NCBI RefSeq assembly: GCF_014268495.2
Contig: NZ_CP077087.1
Coordinates: forward strand, 1-64,000
Direction of reading: 5' to 3'
Origin: Pseudomonas monsensis
Lineage (GTDB): Bacteria > Pseudomonadota > Gammaproteobacteria > Pseudomonadales > Pseudomonadaceae
Length of the DNA stretch: 64,000 nt
Made by a program: the position numbers and the translations under genes
The notes under the pieces: generated by a model
What the model was told of the DNA's origin: nothing
The model's database searches: none
Seen by the model: the letters and a program-made list of their open reading frames with translations, nothing else
In this document: piece after piece, positions 17,525-25,626 of the stretch
Position numbering within the stretch: position 1 is the stretch's first letter
How the letters are laid out: every line of letters begins with the position of its first letter

Positions 17525-17770
17525 TCAGATCCGCCAGAACGGCTTCAACCCCTCCTCCTGCGCCTGCTCCCGGGTCAGCCCGACATCCTTGAGCTGCTCG
17601 GGTGTAAGCGCCAGCAACGCCTTGCGCGTGTGCAGACGATGCCAGAACAGGCCCCAGCGACTGAGGCCGGACGGCGCGTTGCGCAGGGCCGTATTCCATG
17701 CACCGTCCTCCTGCCCTGTCACCAGTTCCTGACTGTGTAACGTCAGCCGCACATCGCTCAAGCCGTTCAT
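17525..17770 (-). CDS. DUF1127 domain-containing small protein
   Basis: An 81-residue basic protein. The C-terminal half (about 38-75) matches the DUF1127 pattern: WHRLHTRKALLALTPEQLKDVGLTREQA. Small DUF1127 proteins in other bacteria are linked to RNA-related or phosphate and carbon metabolism control. It is divergent from the MocR gene, and the palindromic MocR-type sites between them suggest it is a target of that regulator. Confidence 0.8.
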   Translation of the reverse strand: MNGLSDVRLTLHSQELVTGQEDGAWNTALRNAPSGLSRWGLFWHRLHTRKALLALTPEQLKDVGLTREQAQEEGLKPFWRI

Positions 17771-17831
17771 TTTTGTCGCTCCTGTTTACTTGGGTCGCCA
17801 GAGATTCCATGATGCGCGGGCCGGCAAAAGC

Positions 17832-17915
17832 ATTACAGATTCAACCGATCTGTATTAACTCCATACAGATTTGCCGTTTCTGCCACTGAATTGTCGATTT
17901 TCGTCGCATCTGTAC
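17832..17915. promoter_or_regulatory. palindrome and half-sites (ATCTGTAT/ATACAGAT), likely MocR operator
   Basis: ATCTGTAT (17848-17855) and ATACAGAT (17863-17870) form a perfect 8-bp inverted repeat with a 7-nt spacer. Further half-sites are TTACAGAT (17833-17840) and ATCTGTAC (17908-17915). They sit in the 180-nt space between the divergent DUF1127 and MocR genes, fitting an operator for autoregulation and for control of the divergent gene. Confidence 0.6.
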
Positions 17916-17950
17916 TGGTTTAACGAAACTCCTGCATCGAGGCACCTGCC

Positions 17951-19372
17951 ATGACGCTTTATGTGAATCTCGCCGAGCTGCTCGGCACGCGCATCGAACA
18001 AGGTTTCTACCGTCCGGGTGACCGATTGCCGTCGGTGCGCGCCTTGAGCGTAGAACATGGCGTCAGTCTCAGCACGGTGCAGCAGGCTTATCGCATGCTC
18101 GAAGACAGTGGTCTGGCGTCGCCGAAGCCCAAGTCCGGCTACTTTGTACCGGTCGGACGCGAGCTGCCGGAGCTGCCGGCGGTCGGCCGTCCGGCGCAGC
18201 GGCCGGTGGAGATTTCGCAGTGGGATCAGGTGCTGGAGCTGATTCGTGCGGTGCCCCGCAAGGACGTCGTGCAACTGGGGCGCGGCATGCCCGATGTGAC
18301 CACGCCCACCATGAAACCGCTGTTGCGCGGACTGGCGCGAATCAGTCGGCGCCAGGACATGCCCGGTCTGTATTACGACAACATCCACGGCACCCTCGAA
18401 CTGCGCGAACAGATCGCCCGGCTGATGCTCGATTCCGGTTGCCAGTTAAGCGCCAGCGACCTGGTCATCACCACCGGTTGCCACGAAGCGCTGTCCACCA
18501 GCATCCACGCGATCTGCGAGCCCGGCGACATCGTCGCGGTGGATTCGCCGAGCTTTCACGGCGCCATGCAGACGCTCAAGGGCCTGGGCATGAAAGCCCT
18601 GGAAATCCCCACCGATCCGCTGACCGGCATCAGCCTCGAAGCACTGGAACTGGCGCTGGAGCAATGGCCGATCAAGGTCATCCAGATCACGCCCAACTGC
18701 AATAACCCACTGGGCTACATCATGCCGGAGTCGCGCAAACGCGCGCTGCTCAACCTCGCGCAGCGCTTCGACGTGGCGATCATCGAAGACGATGTGTACG
18801 GCGAACTGGCCTATACCTACCCGCGTCCACGCACGATCAAGTCCTTCGACGAGGACGGCCGCGTGTTGCTGTGCAGTTCGTTTTCCAAGACCTTGGCGCC
18901 GGGATTGCGCATCGGCTGGGTCGCGCCGGGCCGCTATCTGGAACGGGTGCTGCACATGAAATACATCAGCACCGGCTCCACTGCGCCGCAGCCGCAGATC
19001 GCGATTGCCGAATTTCTCAAATCCGGGTACTTCGAACCGCATTTACGGCGGATGCGCTCACAATACCAGCGTAATCGCGACGTCATGATCGACTGGGTGA
19101 CCCGCTACTTTCCTGTCGGCACCCGCGCCAGCCGTCCACAGGGCAGCTTTATGTTGTGGGTCGAACTGCCGGAAGGTTTCGATACGCTGAAACTGAATCG
19201 GGCGCTGCACGACCAGGGCGTACAGATTGCCGTCGGCAGCATTTTTTCCGCCTCGGGCAAGTACCGCAATTGCCTGCGGATGAACTACGCTGCCAAACCG
19301 ACACCGCAGATCGAAGAGGCGGTGCGCAAGGTCGGTGCAGCGGCAATCAAATTACTGGCCGAAGCCGACTGA
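17951..19372 (+). CDS. MocR-family (GntR/aminotransferase) transcriptional regulator
   Basis: A 473-residue fusion. The N-terminal GntR winged helix (about 5-70) contains GDRLPSVRALSVEHGVSLSTVQQAYRMLE. The fold-type I aminotransferase domain (about 100-470) has its PLP lysine in SSFSKTLAPGLRIGW at K313. Such regulators sense PLP-amino acid adducts. Nearby genes do not clearly reveal the ligand; alanine or polyamine metabolism is possible. Confidence 0.88.
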   Translation: MTLYVNLAELLGTRIEQGFYRPGDRLPSVRALSVEHGVSLSTVQQAYRMLEDSGLASPKPKSGYFVPVGRELPELPAVGRPAQRPVEISQWDQVLELIRAVPRKDVVQLGRGMPDVTTPTMKPLLRGLARISRRQDMPGLYYDNIHGTLELREQIARLMLDSGCQLSASDLVITTGCHEALSTSIHAICEPGDIVAVDSPSFHGAMQTLKGLGMKALEIPTDPLTGISLEALELALEQWPIKVIQITPNCNNPLGYIMPESRKRALLNLAQRFDVAIIEDDVYGELAYTYPRPRTIKSFDEDGRVLLCSSFSKTLAPGLRIGWVAPGRYLERVLHMKYISTGSTAPQPQIAIAEFLKSGYFEPHLRRMRSQYQRNRDVMIDWVTRYFPVGTRASRPQGSFMLWVELPEGFDTLKLNRALHDQGVQIAVGSIFSASGKYRNCLRMNYAAKPTPQIEEAVRKVGAAAIKLLAEAD

Positions 19373-19432
19373 CTTTTTTCGAGTGATCAGCGTCCATATG
19401 CCGACCTTTGCTGCCGACCGGAATGAACCTAC

Positions 19433-21001
19433 GTGAGCTTCAGACAGCCCCTACTCGCTTTGCTGATGCTCGCCTCGCTCCTGAGCGGCTGCGCCAGCCT
19501 CGATGTGCCGCGTGAACCGAGCCAGGCCTTGCCGGCGTCGAACTCCAGTTTCGGCCGCTCGATCCAGGCCCAGGCCGCGCCCTATCAGGGCCGCTCCGGC
19601 TTTCGCCTGCTGTCCAACAGCACTGAGGCCTTCACCGCCCGCGCCGAGCTGATTCGCCAGGCACAAACCAGCCTCGACTTGCAGTACTACATCGTCCATG
19701 ACGGCGTCAGCACGCGAATGCTCGTGGAAGAACTGCTCAAGGCCGCCGACCGTGGCGTGCGCGTGCGCATTCTGCTCGACGACACCACCAGCGACGGTCT
19801 CGACACGCTCATCGCCACCCTCGCGGCGCATCCACAGATCCAGATCCGCCTGTTCAACCCATTGCACCTGGGCCGCAGCACCGGCGTCACCCGCGCCGCC
19901 GGGCGCCTGTTCAACCTGTCGCTGCAACACCGGCGCATGCACAACAAGCTGTGGCTGGCGGACAACAGCGTGGCCATCGTCGGCGGGCGCAACCTGGGCG
20001 ACGAGTATTTCGACGCCGAGCCGAACCTGAATTTCACCGACATCGACATGCTCAGCGTCGGCCCGGTGGCCGAGCAACTCGGACACAGCTTCGACCAATA
20101 CTGGAACAGCGCTCTGAGCAAGCCGATCGACGAATTCCTCTCCAGCAAACCGACCGCCAAGGACTTGCAGAACACCCGCACGCGCCTGGAAGAGTCACTG
20201 GATGAAACCCGCAAACAGAATCACGCGCTGTACCAAAAGCTGATGACGTTCAAGACCGCACCGCGCATGGACATCTGGCGCAAGGAACTGATCTGGGCCT
20301 GGAACCAGGCGCTGTGGGATGCCCCAAGCAAGGTGCTGGCCAAGAACGAGCCGGACCCGCAACTGCTGCTGACCACGCAACTGGCGCCGGAGCTGAGAGG
20401 CGTCAACAAAGAGCTGATCATGATTTCGGCGTACTTCGTGCCCGGCCAGCCGGGCCTGGTGTACCTGACCGGACGCGCCGACGCCGGGGTCTCGGTGAGC
20501 CTGCTGACCAATGCGCTGGAAGCCACCGACGTGCCAGCGGTGCACGGCGGTTACGCGCCGTACCGCAAGGCGCTGCTGGAACACGGGGTGAAACTGTATG
20601 AATTGCGTCGCCAGCCTGGGGATAACTACGGCAGCGGCCCGCACCTGTTCTACAGCAAGTCGTTTCGGGGTTCGGATTCCAGCCTGCACAGCAAGGCGAT
20701 GATTTTCGACCGGCGCAAAGCGTTTATCGGCTCGTTCAACTTCGATCCGCGTTCGGTGCTATGGAACACTGAAGTCGGCGTGCTGGTGGACAGCCCGGAA
20801 CTGGCCGAGCACGTGCGCGAACTGGCCTTGCAAGGCATGGCGCCAGCGCTGAGTTATCAGGCGAAACTGCAGGATGGCAAGCTCGTCTGGGTGACCGAGG
20901 ACAACGGCCAGCTGCACACGCTGACCGAGGAACCGGGGAGCTGGTGGCGGCGCTTCAATGCATGGTTCAGCACCACGGTGGGTCTTGAACGGATGCTGTA
21001 A
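19433..21001 (+). CDS. phospholipase D family lipoprotein, cardiolipin-synthase-like
   Basis: A 522-residue PLD-superfamily protein. The start is GTG. A lipoprotein signal ends at LLSGC (Cys near residue 21). Two HKD motifs are complete: MHNKLWLADNSVAIVGGRN (H170) and LHSKAMIFDRRKAFIGSFNFD (near H419). The arrangement matches ClsC (YmdC)-type cardiolipin synthases, which condense phosphatidylglycerol with another phospholipid. Envelope location is predicted from the lipobox. Confidence 0.85.
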   Translation: MSFRQPLLALLMLASLLSGCASLDVPREPSQALPASNSSFGRSIQAQAAPYQGRSGFRLLSNSTEAFTARAELIRQAQTSLDLQYYIVHDGVSTRMLVEELLKAADRGVRVRILLDDTTSDGLDTLIATLAAHPQIQIRLFNPLHLGRSTGVTRAAGRLFNLSLQHRRMHNKLWLADNSVAIVGGRNLGDEYFDAEPNLNFTDIDMLSVGPVAEQLGHSFDQYWNSALSKPIDEFLSSKPTAKDLQNTRTRLEESLDETRKQNHALYQKLMTFKTAPRMDIWRKELIWAWNQALWDAPSKVLAKNEPDPQLLLTTQLAPELRGVNKELIMISAYFVPGQPGLVYLTGRADAGVSVSLLTNALEATDVPAVHGGYAPYRKALLEHGVKLYELRRQPGDNYGSGPHLFYSKSFRGSDSSLHSKAMIFDRRKAFIGSFNFDPRSVLWNTEVGVLVDSPELAEHVRELALQGMAPALSYQAKLQDGKLVWVTEDNGQLHTLTEEPGSWWRRFNAWFSTTVGLERML

Positions 21002-21093
21002 ACAAACACAGGTCAATGCTGTGACGGGCTTTTGTGGCGAGGGGATTTAGCGAACCCTCGCACCACACGTTCATTACTCGGATCGGAATCAAG

Positions 21094-22239
21094 TCAGGCA
21101 GGTTCAGACACGGTGCCAAACGCACCTTGGCGCATCAACAGAATCACCAGCCCGAACGCCCCCGCCGCCATCAACAACGGCAACGCATGCCCGCTGATCC
21201 ACTGACTGCCCGCCCCCGCCATCAAGGGCCCGATCAGACAACCGACACCCCACAGCTGCGCAATGTGCGCATTGGCCCGCACCAGCGCATCGTCGCGATA
21301 GCGCTCGCCGATCAGGATCAGTGACAAAGTGAACAACCCACCGGCGCTGGCACCGAACAGCACCCACAATGGCCAGATCAACAGCGTGTCGATCAGCATG
21401 GGGATCGCCAGGCTCGACAGCATCAGGACCACTGCGCAGCCGGTGAACAATGTGCGCCGCGACAGATAGTCTGCCAGCGCGCCAATCGGCAGTTGCAACA
21501 GCGCGTCACCGACCACCACCGTGCTGACCATTGCCAGCGCGATCTCGGCGCTGAAGCCTTGTTGCAGGCAATACACCGGCAGCAGCGTCAGGATCATCGC
21601 CTCGAACGCGGCGAACAACGAGACTGCCCAGGCAATCGCCGGCAACTCGCGGGCAAAACCCCACAGGTCGCCGAAGGTCACACTGCTGGCTTCGCTGCTC
21701 GGCGCACCGCTGCGGCCCATCAACAGAAAAGGCGAAACCGTCAGCAGCCCGACACCGACCCAGAACCCATAATCGTGTTCAGTGCCGAGCGCGCCCAGCA
21801 GCAACGGACCAGACAGTTGGCTCAGCGCATAGCTGCTGCCATACAGAGCGACGAGGCGACCACGCCAGTTTTCGACGACCAGTTGATTGATCCAGCTCTC
21901 GCCGAGGATGAACACGATGGTCAGGATCACCCCGATCATCAGGCGCAGCACCAGCCACACTGGATAACTCGGCAGCAACGCCAGCAAGCCGATTGACAGT
22001 GCTCCGGCCCACAGGCACAGACGCATCAGGTTCGCCGTGCCGAAACGTGCCGCCAGATGACTGGAAATCTTCGCCCCCAGCAACACGCCGATCGCCGGCA
22101 TTGCCGCCATCACGCCGATGGCGAAGGAGCCATAGCCCCAGCCCTCTAGGCGCAACGACACTAGCGGCATGCTGACCCCCAGGGCCAGGCCGACACTCAA
22201 GACAGACGCCAACACGGCGAAATACGTCGCCCAACGCAT
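21094..22239 (-). CDS. MFS transporter (YcaD/UMF2-like)
   Basis: A 381-residue integral membrane protein with about 12 hydrophobic spans. The N-terminal half has the loop GAKISSHLAARFG between helices 2 and 3, as in MFS proteins. The size and N-terminus resemble the small YcaD-type group. The substrate is unknown. It occupies the place of PA5311, just before the aldehyde dehydrogenase gene. Confidence 0.82.
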   Translation of the reverse strand: MRWATYFAVLASVLSVGLALGVSMPLVSLRLEGWGYGSFAIGVMAAMPAIGVLLGAKISSHLAARFGTANLMRLCLWAGALSIGLLALLPSYPVWLVLRLMIGVILTIVFILGESWINQLVVENWRGRLVALYGSSYALSQLSGPLLLGALGTEHDYGFWVGVGLLTVSPFLLMGRSGAPSSEASSVTFGDLWGFARELPAIAWAVSLFAAFEAMILTLLPVYCLQQGFSAEIALAMVSTVVVGDALLQLPIGALADYLSRRTLFTGCAVVLMLSSLAIPMLIDTLLIWPLWVLFGASAGGLFTLSLILIGERYRDDALVRANAHIAQLWGVGCLIGPLMAGAGSQWISGHALPLLMAAGAFGLVILLMRQGAFGTVSEPA

Positions 22240-22283
22240 GGTCCACGCTCCTGTGGATTATTTTTATGTGCACCACAAAACCA

Positions 22284-22433
22284 ATGTGGGAGCAAACCCT
22301 GTGGCGAGGGGATTCATCCCCGACAGGTCGCGCAGCGACCTCAAAACCTGCACCCTTGCATGCACTGGTTTTGCGACTGCTTCGCAGCCGATCGGGGATG
22401 AATCCCCTCACCACAAAAGCTTGCTCCCACAGG
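22284..22433. repeat. composite repeat: GTGGGAGC ends around GGGGATTCATCCCC palindromes
   Basis: The outer arms TGTGGGAGCAAAC... and ...AAGCTTGCTCCCACA face each other. Inside them, GTGGCGAGGGGATTCATCCC and its inverse GGGATGAATCCCCTCACCAC form a second inverted pair around a cgcagcgacc-like core. It is a second class of intergenic repeat, also found at 49115-49249. Confidence 0.75.
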
Positions 22434-22483
22434 GGGATCTCTGTAGTTCGGAAGCCTGAACGAGCCAGGCTCCCGCTAAAGGC

Positions 22484-23977
22484 TTACAGCTTGATCCACG
22501 TCGCTTTCAGCTCGGTGTACTTGTCGAATGCATGCAGCGACTTGTCACGACCGTTACCCGATTGCTTGAAGCCGCCGAACGGCGCAGTCATGTCGCCGCC
22601 GTCGTACTGGTTGACCCACACACTGCCGGCACGCAGGGCCTTGGCGGTCAGATGGGCCTTGGAGATGTCCTGGGTCCACACCGCAGCGGCCAGGCCATAC
22701 GGCGTGTCGTTGGCGATCTGAATCGCTTCTTCGGCGGTGTCGAACGCAATGACCGACAGCACCGGGCCGAAGATTTCTTCCTGGGCGATCTTCATCGCGT
22801 TGCTCACGCCGTCGAAAATCGTCGGCTCGACGTAGGTGCCACCGGTTTCCTGAAGAATGCGCTTGCCGCCGGCCACCAGTTTGGCGCCGTCGGTGTGGCC
22901 GGACTCGATGTACGACAGCACGGTGTTCATCTGCTGGGTGTCGACCAGCGCCCCGACGTTGGTCGCCGGGTCCAGTGGATTGCCCGGTTTCCAGGCTTTC
23001 AGCGCCTCGATCACCATCGGCAGGAATTTATCCTTGATCGAACGCTCGACCAGCAGACGCGAACCGGCGGTGCAGACTTCGCCCTGGTTGAAGGCGATGG
23101 CGCTGGCGGCGGATTCGGCAGCGGCTTGCAGGTCCGGTGCGTCGGCAAACACGATGTTCGGGCTCTTGCCACCAGCTTCCAGCCACACGCGCTTCATGTT
23201 CGACTCGCCGGAGTAGATCATCAGTTGCTTGGCGATCTTGGTCGAACCGGTGAACACCAGGGTGTCGACGTCATTGTGCAGCGCCAGCGCCTTGCCGACG
23301 GTGTGGCCGTAACCCGGCAGCACGTTGAGCACGCCTTTCGGAATGCCGGCTTCTACCGCGAGCGCAGCGATACGGATGGCGGTCAGCGGGGATTTTTCCG
23401 ACGGCTTGAGGATCACCGAGTTACCGGTGGACAGCGCCGGGCCGAGTTTCCAGCAGGCCATCATCAGCGGGAAGTTCCACGGCACGATGGCGCCGACCAC
23501 GCCCACCGGCTCGCGGGTCACCAGACCCAGTTGGTCATGCGGCGTGGCGGCGACTTCGTCGTAGATCTTGTCGATCGCCTCACCGCTCCAGCTCAGCGCT
23601 TGCGCAGCACCCGGCACGTCGATGTACAGCGAATCGCTGATTGGCTTGCCCATGTCGAGGGTTTCGAGCAGGGCCAGCTCTTCGGCGTGCTGTTTGAGCA
23701 GGCCGGCAAAACGAATCATGGTAGCTTTGCGTTTGGTCGGCGCCAGGCGCGACCAGACACCGGAATTGAAGGTGGCGCGGGCATTTTCCACGGCGCGCTG
23801 AGCGTCAGCGGCGTCACAGCTGGCGATCTTGCCCAGCAGACGGCCATCGACCGGACTGATGCACTCGAAAGTCTCGCCGGAGACGGCGTCGGTGTATTCA
23901 CCATTGAGGTAGGCGCGGCCTTCGATTTTCAGGTCGCGGGCGCGTTGTTCCCAGTCGGCACGAGTCAGGGTGGTCAT
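22484..23977 (-). CDS. kauB: aldehyde dehydrogenase of polyamine/aminobutyraldehyde catabolism
   Basis: A 497-residue NAD(P)-dependent aldehyde dehydrogenase. The PWNFPLMMACWKLGPAL cofactor region, the general base Glu in LEAGGKSPN (about 268) and the nucleophile Cys in NQGEVCTAGSRL (about 302) are intact. It matches the PuuC/KauB type that oxidises gamma-glutamyl-aminobutyraldehyde or 4-guanidinobutyraldehyde. Position equals PA5312 (kauB/pauC), upstream of a cupin gene and rpmG. Confidence 0.87.
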   Translation of the reverse strand: MTTLTRADWEQRARDLKIEGRAYLNGEYTDAVSGETFECISPVDGRLLGKIASCDAADAQRAVENARATFNSGVWSRLAPTKRKATMIRFAGLLKQHAEELALLETLDMGKPISDSLYIDVPGAAQALSWSGEAIDKIYDEVAATPHDQLGLVTREPVGVVGAIVPWNFPLMMACWKLGPALSTGNSVILKPSEKSPLTAIRIAALAVEAGIPKGVLNVLPGYGHTVGKALALHNDVDTLVFTGSTKIAKQLMIYSGESNMKRVWLEAGGKSPNIVFADAPDLQAAAESAASAIAFNQGEVCTAGSRLLVERSIKDKFLPMVIEALKAWKPGNPLDPATNVGALVDTQQMNTVLSYIESGHTDGAKLVAGGKRILQETGGTYVEPTIFDGVSNAMKIAQEEIFGPVLSVIAFDTAEEAIQIANDTPYGLAAAVWTQDISKAHLTAKALRAGSVWVNQYDGGDMTAPFGGFKQSGNGRDKSLHAFDKYTELKATWIKL

Positions 23978-24211
23978 TCGAGTGTCCTCCTCTTGTTGAA
24001 TAGAGCGCCGCGGTCTTCGCGGTCGTCTTCAGGAATGCTGCCCGGCCAGCCTGCTTTTCGGCCCAAGGCACCCGCCACCCTAAACCAGCGGCCGGGGTTG
24101 TTTCAATATATTTGACATAAGCCGGCTATACGGCCTTGCGGTGTTCAATTTAATAAACATAGACTTTGGCCCTTTCCAACCACCGCGCCGTCATCACGGG
24201 AGAAAACAACA

Positions 24212-24574
24212 ATGAACATCCAGAACGTCGTCGACATCAGCCTGACCAGCAGCGAAGCCGAACGCTATCGCCCGGACCCGGCCAAAGTGCTCAAGGGCGA
24301 TCCCGAGCAAGCGGTGTTCAATCAATACGACAGCCCTTGCGGGCAAATGAATGTCGGTGTGTGGGAAGGTGCGGTCGGTCAGTGGACAGTGAATTACACC
24401 GAGCATGAATACTGCGAAATCCTGCAGGGGGTGTCGGTGCTGCGAGACAGCGATGGCAATGCCAAGACCTTGCGCGTGGGCGATCGCTTCGTGATTCCGG
24501 CAGGGTTTCGTGGAACCTGGGAAGTGCTTGAAGCTTGCCGCAAGATCTATGTGATCTTTGAACAGAAGGCTTGA
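24212..24574 (+). CDS. cupin domain protein (ureidoglycine-aminohydrolase-type cupin)
   Basis: A 120-residue single-cupin protein. Cupin motif 1 region is WTVNYTEHEYCEILQGVSVL (about 56-75) and motif 2 is GDRFVIPAGFRGTWEV (about 90-105). It resembles the cupin family once called DUF861. GGAGAAAACAAC precedes ATG 24212. The position between kauB and rpmG matches PA5314. The substrate is unknown. Confidence 0.8.
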   Translation: MNIQNVVDISLTSSEAERYRPDPAKVLKGDPEQAVFNQYDSPCGQMNVGVWEGAVGQWTVNYTEHEYCEILQGVSVLRDSDGNAKTLRVGDRFVIPAGFRGTWEVLEACRKIYVIFEQKA

Positions 24575-24595
24575 GATTCTCGCTGACTGATCCGG

Positions 24596-24692
24596 CCCTA
24601 TCGCTGGCAAGCCAGCTCCCACAGGTTTTGCGGTGAACACAAATTTTGAACACCAGCGATCAATGTGGGAGCTGGCTTGCCAGCGATGAGGC
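24596..24692. repeat. REP pair, GTGGGAGC class
   Basis: Inverted arms ATCGCTGGCAAGCCAGCTCC and GGAGCTGGCTTGCCAGCGAT lie in the gap between the convergent cupin and rpmG genes. Confidence 0.85.
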
Positions 24693-24723
24693 CAGGCCAG
24701 AAACCACAGAAACCCGAGGCAAC

Positions 24724-24759
24724 AAAAAAGGCCCGTATCGTGAGATACGGGCCTTTTTT
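24724..24759. terminator. bidirectional terminator between cupin gene and rpmG
   Basis: GGCCCGTATC/GATACGGGCC (10-bp stem, GTGA loop) is flanked by A6 and T6. It ends rpmB-rpmG from the right and the cupin gene from the left. Confidence 0.92.
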
Positions 24760-24778
24760 GTAAGTCCGGAAAAATCAA

Positions 24779-24934
24779 TTACTTGATTTTGCCTTCCTTG
24801 TAGATCACGTGCTTGCGAACAACCGGATCATATTTCTTGATCTCGATTTTGTCCGGGGTAGTACGCTTGTTCTTGTCGGTAGTGTAGAAGTGACCAGTAC
24901 CGGCGCTCGAGATCAAACGAATCAATTCACGCAT
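24779..24934 (-). CDS. rpmG: 50S ribosomal protein L33
   Basis: A short 51-residue gene read directly from the sequence: it starts MRELIRLISSAGTGHFYTT and ends VIYKEGKIK. This is the Cys-free L33 form, a small basic 50S protein. It lies 11 nt after rpmB in the same operon, with AAGGGAGCT before its ATG. Confidence 0.95.
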   Translation of the reverse strand: MRELIRLISSAGTGHFYTTDKNKRTTPDKIEIKKYDPVVRKHVIYKEGKIK

Positions 24935-24945
24935 GATTAGCTCCC

Positions 24946-25179
24946 TTAAATCTTGCCATCGCGGCGAAGTTCGGCGAGCACGACAGTGATGCCACGCTTG
25001 TCGATGATACGCATGCCTTTGGCAGATACGCGCAGACGCACAAAACGTTTCTCTTCTTCAACCCAGAAGCGGTGATGCTGCAGGTTCGGCAGGAAACGAC
25101 GACGGGTTTTGTTGTTTGCGTGGGAAATGTTATTCCCGGTTACCGGACCCTTACCGGTAACTTGACATACTCTAGACAT
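24946..25179 (-). CDS. rpmB: 50S ribosomal protein L28
   Basis: A 77-residue basic ribosomal protein beginning MSRVCQVTGKGPVTGNN, the invariant L28 start. It is the first gene of rpmB-rpmG. Length and sequence are typical. Confidence 0.96.
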   Translation of the reverse strand: MSRVCQVTGKGPVTGNNISHANNKTRRRFLPNLQHHRFWVEEEKRFVRLRVSAKGMRIIDKRGITVVLAELRRDGKI

Positions 25180-25626
25180 GCCTCAGCCCTCTAAAACCAC
25201 ATGCCCAACCCGGCATGGGTTGGCCGCTTAATCTCTCAGTCATTTGGCGCCAGGCGCCGCGTTTCTTTAGAGGTCTTACCGGCTACACCTACAGTGAAGG
25301 AACCGGGCCCCTAGAAAAGAGCGCTGCTTTATACCAGAAAGACCGGGGAGCAACAACAATCGGTGTGCAATCAATCGGCAAAAAGGCGCAAATTCGGGCT
25401 GCGAGCGCTTTACACAAAGGCCGCCGTCGCCTTTTACCGCTCGTCGCAGAAAACCGGCCGCGAAGGGTATCACGCCTTTGCATGCACCAGCAGACAGTCG
25501 AAATTGCATAAGCCCTGCCCCAAAAATGCAAAAAGGGGATAGTCATTTGCAATCGCGACCTCTAGGGTAGGCCTTTTCCAGACTGCACTTGCAGATGGGC
25601 CTTCGATCTGTAAAAGGAAACCGACC
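25180..25626. other. intergenic region between rpmB and the peptide-binding protein gene
   Basis: A 447-nt gap holding the promoters of two divergent genes. Short palindromes are visible (CCAACCCGGCATGGGTTGG near 25207-25225; GGCGCCAGGCGCC near 25247-25259). No gene with a credible ribosome site was seen. Confidence 0.5.
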
